The notes under the pieces were generated by a model. That model was not told where the DNA came from, did no database searches, and worked only from the letters and a program-made list of their open reading frames with translations. From Candidatus Galligastranaerophilus gallistercoris (lineage in GTDB: Bacteria; Cyanobacteriota; Vampirovibrionia; Gastranaerophilales; Gastranaerophilaceae): a DNA stretch of 9,835 bases. The position numbers were made by a program, and so were the translations under genes. Positions 1 to 5,981 of this stretch are shown here, piece by piece. The number at the start of each line of letters is the position of its first letter. Within the stretch, counting starts at the first letter, position 1. The stretch is from the NCBI GenBank assembly GCA_018710795.1, contig DVJH01000002.1:1-9835 (forward strand), given 5' to 3'.

Positions 1-1
1 C

Positions 2-262
2 CTTACAAACGAAGAATGCAAAATACTTTCGGCACTTTTATTCGGACTGGAGAAAGACGAGATGATATCTTATATACCCGCTCTTAAAGATTGGGAATCT
101 TTGCAGTCTAAAATGGCAAAAATAACAAAAAAATTCCATGTTGAAAACATTACGCAGGCAATATTCAGAATAATTTTATTAAAACCTTATATATGGGCTC
201 GTTTAACCTGTGATGAAATATATTTTGAAATAAAAGAGATAAGAAAACTTGTTCAGGTTTGA
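2..262 (+). CDS. C-terminal part of a protein with a LuxR/GerE-like helix-turn-helix tail (5' end outside the window)
   Basis: The frame is open from base 2 to the stop at 260-262, giving 86 C-terminal residues; the true start lies upstream. An ATG at 62 exists, but the frame continues to its left without a stop and the upstream residues fit the same domain, so 62 is probably internal. The pattern follows a LuxR/GerE helix-turn-helix: LTNEECKILSALLFGL resembles the usual LT-x-x-E-x-x-(V/I)L-x-x-x-x-x-GL opening, and FHVENITQAIFR resembles the closing (L)-x-V-x-N-R-T-Q-A-V segment. The recognition-helix region between them (ALKDWESLQSKMAKI) is poorly conserved, so DNA binding is not assured. 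About 25 extra residues follow the domain. If the reading is right, it is the output domain of a transcription regulator whose input domain is not seen. The gene converges on rsfS and their 3' ends overlap by 10 bases. The family call is moderate to low. Confidence 0.5.
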   Translation, partial: LTNEECKILSALLFGLEKDEMISYIPALKDWESLQSKMAKITKKFHVENITQAIFRIILLKPYIWARLTCDEIYFEIKEIRKLVQV

Positions 263-651
263 TTATATTTGGCGTATTCTTTGGATTCTTCTTCCCAAGC
301 GGCTCTATCTACCTTAAGCGCATGGTTCCAGAATTTTTCAATCTGGTATAAATCTCTTTGTTCATAATGCATGATGTGAACAACCACATCGCCGTAATCA
401 AGCAAATTCCAGCTGTTTTTTGAATCGTTTTCGTTTCCTTTAGGAATTCTGTCAAAAAGCATTTTTATTTTTTCTCTGACATTTGTTGTAAGCCCTTTAA
501 CCTGCGGCGTGCTGGCTGCGGAGGCTATAACAAAATAATCAGATAAAACGCTCACGTTTGCCACGTTTAAGATGACAATATCCTTTGCTTTATTATCATC
601 AAGTATTCTTGCTATGACGCTTGATAATTTTTTACTTGTAATTTCTTCCAT
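253..651 (-). CDS. rsfS: Ribosomal silencing factor RsfS
   Basis: Family members bind ribosomal protein uL14 on the 50S subunit and block joining with 30S, damping translation in poor growth conditions. The 132-residue product has the usual length and the family landmarks in order: KDIVILNV (23-30), SDYFVIASA (37-45), STPQV (47-51), WNLLDYGDVVVHI (81-93) and LYQIEKFW (101-108). It is cytoplasmic, with no signal peptide or membrane segment. The start is fixed by a one-base TAATG overlap with the upstream ricT-like gene, which implies translational coupling. Only a weak GGGA stands upstream. The 3' end overlaps the convergent gene by 10 bases, so no room is left for a dedicated terminator between them. 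Family identity is secure; the cellular role is taken from known homologues. Confidence 0.95.
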   Translation of the reverse strand: MEEITSKKLSSVIARILDDNKAKDIVILNVANVSVLSDYFVIASAASTPQVKGLTTNVREKIKMLFDRIPKGNENDSKNSWNLLDYGDVVVHIMHYEQRDLYQIEKFWNHALKVDRAAWEEESKEYAKYNQT

Positions 652-1571
652 TAAATATTTCCCGTTGTTGAATTTTTATCGTTATCTAAAGATTTTATGT
701 CTATGTTTTCTTCAGGCTCGCTGTAATTTAGGGGATTTACGTTTTGTTCGATTTCAATGTTTACTTCCTGATCAAGCATTTCAATTTCATCTTTTGAATA
801 TTCTTTAATTTTTCCGTCTTCAAGTTTGGCTGATACTTTTTGTTTTAAAAAACAAATAGATGCAACTTTTGCAACGCCGTCGGGTGTCATAATGCCCGAA
901 CCTACGGGCGGAAGCATTTTTGCGATTTCAATATAGTTTGAATATTCATAATTTAAACAACATAGCAATCTTCCGCAAGCGCCCGTTATTTTTCCCGGGG
1001 TTAAGGGGATATTCTGGTCTTTTGCAAGTTTTGTCGATACAAAATCAAAATTCTTTAAAAAGCTGCAGCAGCAATAATTTTGTCCGCAAATTCCCTGTCC
1101 TTGCAATAAAGCGGTTTCATCCCTGACGCCTATGTGTCTTAAATCAATTCTGACCCTTTTAAATTCAGAGGTTAAATCTTTTAACAGTTCTCTGAAATCA
1201 ACTCTTTCCGGTGCCGTGTAATAAAAAGTGATTTTTTTTCTGTCGAATGTATAAACCGCTTTTGTAAGATTCATTACAAGTTTTCTTTTGCCTGCAAATT
1301 CTCTGCATTTTAAAAGCGCTTTAATTTCAAGTTCTTTTTGCTCTTTATATTTTTCAATGTCTTCATCGGTCATAACACGGACAACACTTAATGCTTCGGG
1401 TTTATATTTTTGCCAGTGTTTTGAAATTTCTTCGTTAACCACTATAACTTTATGAACTTCTTCGCCCTTTTCGGTTCTGACAATTATAAGCTGATCCTGT
1501 TTAAGATTAACGTCATCTTGAACCTTCAGCGGGTGAAATGTGTTTTTTATTAGTCTGACTGCGAACTTCAT
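651..1571 (-). CDS. ricT: PSP1-domain protein, RicT (YaaT)-like
   Basis: The 306-residue product matches the PSP1/RicT family. In Bacillus subtilis RicT works with RicA and RicF as an Fe-S-carrying complex that assists RNase Y-dependent mRNA processing and affects sporulation and biofilm regulators; the role in this organism is inferred. Seen in the sequence are an N-terminal beta-rich PSP1 region (about 1-120), then the signature core: IGVRDE (147-152), CGQNYCCCSF (162-171), KLAKDQNIPLTPGKITG (181-197) and ACGRLLCCLNYE (198-209). Cysteines C162, C167-169, C199 and C204-205 are candidate cluster ligands. Residues about 260-306 form an acidic, Asn-rich tail likely to be disordered. The ATG at 1569-1571 has no Shine-Dalgarno. 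A perfect leftward TATAAT (plus-strand bases 1579-1584) sits eight bases away, so the message may be almost leaderless. The gene is followed directly by rsfS in the same transcript. Confidence 0.9.
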   Translation of the reverse strand: MKFAVRLIKNTFHPLKVQDDVNLKQDQLIIVRTEKGEEVHKVIVVNEEISKHWQKYKPEALSVVRVMTDEDIEKYKEQKELEIKALLKCREFAGKRKLVMNLTKAVYTFDRKKITFYYTAPERVDFRELLKDLTSEFKRVRIDLRHIGVRDETALLQGQGICGQNYCCCSFLKNFDFVSTKLAKDQNIPLTPGKITGACGRLLCCLNYEYSNYIEIAKMLPPVGSGIMTPDGVAKVASICFLKQKVSAKLEDGKIKEYSKDEIEMLDQEVNIEIEQNVNPLNYSEPEENIDIKSLDNDKNSTTGNI

Positions 1572-1607
1572 AAAAATGATTATACAATAAAACTTTTTTA
1601 TATTAAA
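1572..1607. promoter_or_regulatory. Divergent promoter spacer between the ricT-like gene and the SNF2 helicase
   Basis: These 36 bases separate two genes that read away from each other, so both promoters must lie here or run into the coding starts. Leftward, a perfect TATAAT is read on the minus strand from plus-strand bases 1579-1584; its expected start of transcription falls at about the ricT-like ATG. Rightward, TATATT (1599-1604) and TATAAT (1613-1618, overlapping the first codons) are candidates. No convincing -35 box is visible for any of them. In a region this AT-rich, chance matches are common, so only the presence of promoter function is likely, not the exact boxes. Confidence 0.5.
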
Positions 1608-4499
1608 ATGTATATAATGATGGAATTAAACAACTTAACATTCAAGAAAAACGATATTGAAAAACTTTTATTGAATTTGGACTCAAATCCGTATTCGCAA
1701 AAAAATAAAGATTTCAGATATACTCTTTCTTTGATATATGAACTTATTGAAGAAGAATTCCCCGATACATTTGATACAAAAAACAATGTCTTAAGAACAA
1801 CGGATATATTCCTTGAAAATAACGGCAATGAAGTTAAAATCTTTATTACTCCGCCGTATAATTTTGATTTTTACCTGAAATCAAGAGGGTCTTTATATAA
1901 ATTAAGAACCGAATATAAGGGAGATAAAACGGGATATAATATCCCTTTGGATTTATTTTTTGAATATTTTACGGGTGTCGGAGAAAATGTCGAATTAACG
2001 GATGATGTATCAAAAACATACCGTTTTTATTTATATTTAACCCAGTTTGTCAAAAAAACGGTTGAAAAATTAAATTTTATTCCGACCGTGCAATTCAGGA
2101 AAGATACGTTTTCCGTTATTTATGAACCTTATTTTCAAAATAAAGAATATTTAAAAAATTATACGGAAATTATCAATAACGATATTTTAGATAAAGAAAC
2201 AACCAAAAAATTAATAGACAGATATCTTAATTATCTTATTTTTACGTTTTTAAACGTTAAGCACTACAAATTTAAAGACTTAAAAGCTGCAATTTATTTT
2301 GTTAAATATACAAGTCATAAAAGAATATTAAAAGGCCACGACCTTGCGTCCGATATTCAAATTTGGCTTGATGAGATGAGCCTCGGCACATACAATGTCG
2401 TTCCCGTCTTTAATATTGAAAAATTGGACGGCGAAAGATTCTTAATGAAAATTAAAGCTAAAAATAAGCTTGAAAATAAAATAATAGAACTGGACGAATT
2501 AAGCGAAACCGATAAAACAATAGTCGAAAAACAAATAAACTGGGCGACAAAATATATTGAAGACCTTGAAGATGTTACATTGGAGCTTGATTTATCGGGT
2601 GTTTACAAGTTAATCACGCAAATTACGTTTTATCTTGCCCAGGCAGGCATGGAAGTTAATCTTCCTGAAGGAATGGAGAATGTTATTATCCCCAGAGCCT
2701 CAATCAATGCCAAAATCAAAGAAAAAAGATTATCGGATATTGAAGAATTTTTCTCTCTTCAAAACAATTCATCAATTTCGCTTGATGAAATTATGGATTT
2801 TTCAATTGAGGTTGCTCTCGGAAACGAAAAAATTTCGGCAGAAGAATTCAGGGAACTTGCCAAAAATACAAACGGCCTGATTGAATATAAAGGCAAATTC
2901 ATTTTAATTGATAAAGAAGAAACCGATAAATTATTATCCAGATTAAAAAAGCCCGATTTCGTGATGAACAAAATGGAATTATTGCACCATGCGCTCTCGG
3001 GTAAAATCGACGATTATGATTTTGATTATGACGCCGCATTTGCAAGAATAGTTTCCAATTTCACAAAAGTTGAAGATATTGCGCTTCCAAAAAATCTTCA
3101 AGGCAAATTAAGACCTTATCAGGAAATCGGCTACAGATGGCTTTATACAAATACGACAAAGGGTTTTGGCTGTTGTATAGCGGATGATATGGGTCTCGGG
3201 AAAACGGTTCAGGTAATAAGCTTAATTTTAAAATTAAAAGAAGAAAACAAATTAAAAAAACCTGCTCTTGTAGTTTGCCCGACAACGCTTTTGGGAAACT
3301 GGGAAAGAGAGCTTGAAACTTTTGCACCGTCTTTAAAGACTCATATATATCACGGTTTTAACCGTGAATTTTTGATTGAAACCGATGTTATATTAACCAC
3401 TTATGCAATTTTGAGAATTGATTTAGAGGAATTTAAAAAATATAACTGGGATATTTTAATAATCGATGAAGCGCAAAACATTAAAAATTCATCCACAAGT
3501 CAAACTCAAGCGGTTAAGGCAATTAAAGCAAATATGAAAGTCGCAATGACGGGCACCCCCGTTGAAAACAGATTGTCTGAATTGTGGAGTATATTTGATT
3601 TTATAAATAAAGGATACTTAGGTTCATTAACGGATTTTTCAAAAAATTATTCAATGCCGATAGAAAAATTCAAAGAAACTCAAAGAGCCCAAAAATTAAA
3701 ACAGGCAATTTCACCTTTTATGTTAAGGCGCTTAAAAACGGACAAAACAATCATATCCGACCTGCCCGAAAAAATCGTGCTGGATGAATATTGTTATTTA
3801 ACAAAAGCACAGGCGGCTTTATATGAAAGAGTTTTATCTCAATCAATGTCTGAAATACAATCCGCGGGACAGGGAATAAACAGGAGAGGCGCCATTTTTA
3901 AACTTATAACAAGTTTAAAACAGGTTTGCAACCACCCTTATCATTATTTAAAACACGGCGATATGAGCTTGAGCGCAAGCGGCAAAACCGAAAAATTAAT
4001 GCAGATTTTAAATACGATTGTATCAAACAATGAAAAGGCGCTTGTTTTTACCCAGTATAAAGAAATGGGAAGCATTTTGGAAAAAATCACAAAAGAAGAA
4101 TTCAATTTTGAACCTTTATTTTTCCATGGCTCCTTAAATGTTAAACAAAGAGAAGAGATGATAAAAGAATTTTCGGATAATCCCGATAAAAAAATAATGA
4201 TATTATCTCTAAAGGCAGGGGGCTTGGGGCTTAACCTTACAAGTGCATCCAACGTTATACATTATGATTTATGGTGGAATCCTGCGGTTGAAGATCAGGC
4301 AACGGACAGAACCTATCGTATAGGGCAGGATAAAAACGTTATGGTGCACAGATTTATAACCTTATCTACTTTTGAAGAAAAAATAGATAAAATTATAAAA
4401 GATAAAAGAGAACTGGCGGATTCCGCCGTATTTATCGGAGAAAAAATCATAACCGAATTATCGGATGATGAAATTTATGAAATCTTTTCTTTGTGTTAA
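1608..4499 (+). CDS. SNF2-family DEAD/DEAH-like helicase (HepA/Rad54 type)
   Basis: A 963-residue superfamily 2 ATPase of the Swi2/Snf2 group, which translocates on double-stranded DNA to remodel protein-DNA complexes. The C-terminal half has the complete core: LRPYQ (501-505), Walker A DMGLGKT (527-533, K532), Walker B DEAQ (620-623), motif III MTGTP (647-651), motif V SLKAGGLGLNL (867-877) and motif VI QATDRTYRIGQ (897-907) with arginines R901 and R904. The N-terminal 500 residues lack known enzyme motifs. A segment at about 325-356 ending LPEGM resembles the bacterial SNF2-associated domain (DUF3670 type). No CxC...CxH SWIM zinc finger, common in relatives, is seen. The start is uncertain among ATGs at 1608, 1617 and 1620, none with a Shine-Dalgarno. 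It is probably first in a transcript with the next two genes, nine bases downstream. The exact target is unknown: repair, recombination or RNA polymerase recycling are all possible. Confidence 0.9.
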   Translation: MYIMMELNNLTFKKNDIEKLLLNLDSNPYSQKNKDFRYTLSLIYELIEEEFPDTFDTKNNVLRTTDIFLENNGNEVKIFITPPYNFDFYLKSRGSLYKLRTEYKGDKTGYNIPLDLFFEYFTGVGENVELTDDVSKTYRFYLYLTQFVKKTVEKLNFIPTVQFRKDTFSVIYEPYFQNKEYLKNYTEIINNDILDKETTKKLIDRYLNYLIFTFLNVKHYKFKDLKAAIYFVKYTSHKRILKGHDLASDIQIWLDEMSLGTYNVVPVFNIEKLDGERFLMKIKAKNKLENKIIELDELSETDKTIVEKQINWATKYIEDLEDVTLELDLSGVYKLITQITFYLAQAGMEVNLPEGMENVIIPRASINAKIKEKRLSDIEEFFSLQNNSSISLDEIMDFSIEVALGNEKISAEEFRELAKNTNGLIEYKGKFILIDKEETDKLLSRLKKPDFVMNKMELLHHALSGKIDDYDFDYDAAFARIVSNFTKVEDIALPKNLQGKLRPYQEIGYRWLYTNTTKGFGCCIADDMGLGKTVQVISLILKLKEENKLKKPALVVCPTTLLGNWERELETFAPSLKTHIYHGFNREFLIETDVILTTYAILRIDLEEFKKYNWDILIIDEAQNIKNSSTSQTQAVKAIKANMKVAMTGTPVENRLSELWSIFDFINKGYLGSLTDFSKNYSMPIEKFKETQRAQKLKQAISPFMLRRLKTDKTIISDLPEKIVLDEYCYLTKAQAALYERVLSQSMSEIQSAGQGINRRGAIFKLITSLKQVCNHPYHYLKHGDMSLSASGKTEKLMQILNTIVSNNEKALVFTQYKEMGSILEKITKEEFNFEPLFFHGSLNVKQREEMIKEFSDNPDKKIMILSLKAGGLGLNLTSASNVIHYDLWWNPAVEDQATDRTYRIGQDKNVMVHRFITLSTFEEKIDKIIKDKRELADSAVFIGEKIITELSDDEIYEIFSLC

Positions 4500-4508
4500 A
4501 AAAGAATT

Positions 4509-5234
4509 ATGAAAGATATTATCGCATTTTGGGGCTATCCGCACCCTGAAATTATTGAAAAAACGAAAAAAGAATACCCGAGCGCTTTATGGGTTGATTT
4601 AGACATTGATTTTAACAACCCCAAAGTTTCAATTCTGCCCGATAATTATTGTTCAATTATTAAAAACATTTTTAATAACGCATTTTTTTATAAAGAAAGA
4701 ATTATAAAAATTCTGGCGCCTATAGGGCGGGATAAATGCGACAGTGCGCTTTTTGCGGTTGAAATTTTAAAAGATTTCGGATTTATGATTGAAACATCCG
4801 TTTTTGAAGAAAAAGATTATAAAAAAGATAAAACTTTTATTTCATCAAGCAATCTTCCCTTAAGGAAAAAAATTGAACTTATAACGACAAATATTGTTGA
4901 ACAAAAAGATTATTCATATCTGCCGCAGACAAAACCGTCGTTCGGTTTCTGGGGGGTTCCTCCGAATGATTTATCAATCCTTGAATTATTTCCCGATGAT
5001 ACGCACGTATTCGGGTGGACAAGATGTGTTGAATTAATGGCGCCTTATGATTTGGAATCGGAACAATACGTTAATGAAAATATAGGCACGGTATTTTTTG
5101 CGCAGACATTTTGCGCTAAAAATCAGCTTGCAAAATATCTGGCGGATAAATATCAGGGCTTATATATTGATATAGACGGAATTTCTTCAAATTCCGCAAA
5201 AGCAAAAATAGAAGCTTTTTTGAGGTTGAGATGA
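4509..5234 (+). CDS. Unrecognised four-cysteine protein, probable partner of the downstream HgdC-like ATPase
   Basis: I do not recognise the family. The 241-residue product is soluble in appearance, with no signal peptide or membrane helix. It seems to have two halves, each opening with a similar segment: FWGYPHP (7-13) and FWGVPPN (147-153), followed by a run ending in WVDLD or FGWTR. It has exactly four cysteines, C48, C77, C173 and C202, and the two within each half are both 29 residues apart. C77 and C202 each follow a predicted beta strand (IIKILAPIG and GTVFFAQTF) and precede a helix. This could support metal or Fe-S binding. It begins nine bases after the helicase stop, and its stop overlaps the start of the HgdC-like ATPase gene by four bases, implying coupled translation and joint function. 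It might be a reduced relative of the 2-hydroxyacyl-CoA dehydratase D-component, but no sequence motif proves that. Confidence 0.85.
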   Translation: MKDIIAFWGYPHPEIIEKTKKEYPSALWVDLDIDFNNPKVSILPDNYCSIIKNIFNNAFFYKERIIKILAPIGRDKCDSALFAVEILKDFGFMIETSVFEEKDYKKDKTFISSSNLPLRKKIELITTNIVEQKDYSYLPQTKPSFGFWGVPPNDLSILELFPDDTHVFGWTRCVELMAPYDLESEQYVNENIGTVFFAQTFCAKNQLAKYLADKYQGLYIDIDGISSNSAKAKIEAFLRLR

Positions 5235-5908
5235 TGCCCGTTTATTTTTTGGATGCCGGTACAACCTGGAGTAAAATTTTAAAAGTCGAAAACGGTAAAA
5301 AAGAATATTCCGTTATAAAGACTTCGGATTTAAAAAATTTAAATCTTGATTTTGAAATTATAACGGGACACAGCATAAATAAAATTAAAGGCAAATACGA
5401 AAACGAAGTAGTGGCGCTTTCATACGGCGTTGACAGAAATGAACTGCAAAACGAAACCGTACTTGATTTAGGTTCCCGTGATGCAAAACGGATAAAATTT
5501 AAAAATTCAAAATTTCAAGATATGGACTGGAATACAAATTGCGCAAGCGCAACCGGAGCCACCGTTGAAATGCTTTTAAAATTTTATAATCTTGATATAA
5601 AAGAACTAAAGCCGACAAAAGAAAAATATCCCGTTACCTGCGGTATATTCGGCTTGGAAAAAATTATGGACGATATATCAAACGGAGTTGATACATCTTA
5701 TGCGGTTTCAAAATTTATATCGGGAATTGCATTTAACGCATACAATTTTACAAAATGTCCGAATAAAATTTATTTATCCGGAGGCTTTTGCGAAAATCAT
5801 TGTTTTGTAGAATCTCTAAAATTTTATACGGAAGTTATACTTCTCGGGAGATTTGTTCTGGTTGACGGGTTATACAATATATATAAAAATAATATGAATA
5901 ATTGTTAA
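5231..5908 (+). CDS. BadF/BadG/BcrA/BcrD-family ATPase, HgdC-like (acyl-CoA dehydratase activase-like)
   Basis: Family members hydrolyse ATP to push one electron at very low potential from a [4Fe-4S] cluster into a dehydratase or reductase. The 225-residue product shows the ASKHA/HgdC elements in order: phosphate-1 loop DAGTTWSKI (8-16), TGHSI (45-49), phosphate-2 DLGSRDAK (79-86), NTNCASATG (101-109), VTCGIFGLEKI (135-145) and adenosine loop LSGGFCEN (182-189). C104 and C137 match the two cysteines that in HgdC homodimers bridge one cluster between subunits. At 225 residues it is shorter than the roughly 260 usual. An additional C187 and C191 lie near the C-terminal loop. The start at 5231 overlaps the previous stop as ATGA and has GAGG at 5222-5225; an ATG at 5234 is an alternative. 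The partner enzyme is unknown: the gene just upstream is the only candidate in view. A simpler N-acetylglucosamine-kinase-like member is unlikely because the cluster cysteines are kept. Confidence 0.85.
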   Translation: MMPVYFLDAGTTWSKILKVENGKKEYSVIKTSDLKNLNLDFEIITGHSINKIKGKYENEVVALSYGVDRNELQNETVLDLGSRDAKRIKFKNSKFQDMDWNTNCASATGATVEMLLKFYNLDIKELKPTKEKYPVTCGIFGLEKIMDDISNGVDTSYAVSKFISGIAFNAYNFTKCPNKIYLSGGFCENHCFVESLKFYTEVILLGRFVLVDGLYNIYKNNMNNC

Positions 5909-5981
5909 GCTTGCTTTTCCTTATAAAACAACTTTTTTATATAAAAAAACTTAATTAATATAAGGCAGGTAGTGTGAAAAT
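5909..5981. promoter_or_regulatory. Spacer upstream of the cupin gene with AT palindrome and promoter-like box
   Basis: This 73-base gap separates the HgdC-like gene from the cupin gene and may start a new transcript. It contains a self-complementary 16-mer at 5933-5948 (six T, ATAT, six A) and a TATAAG box at 5959-5964 within the 13-mer TTAATTAATATAA. The same 13-mer recurs before dnaE. A GGCAGG stretch at 5964-5969 lies about 12 bases before the ATG and is a loose ribosome-binding candidate. There is no GC-rich stem followed by a T-run, so a standard intrinsic terminator is not supported. Confidence 0.35.

Noticed and set aside
572..1126. Rightward open frames opposite rsfS and the ricT-like gene
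   Set aside because: They lie antisense to two confidently identified genes, have no ribosome-binding site and encode no recognisable domain.
2635..4252. Short open frames in other frames and on the minus strand within the helicase
   Set aside because: The helicase motifs occupy this stretch continuously; the alternatives are compositional shadows.
5909..5950. Intrinsic terminator after the HgdC-like gene
   Set aside because: T-runs are present, but the only stems are a 4-bp AAGC/GCTT and a pure A/T palindrome; neither is a stable GC-containing hairpin followed by a T-run.
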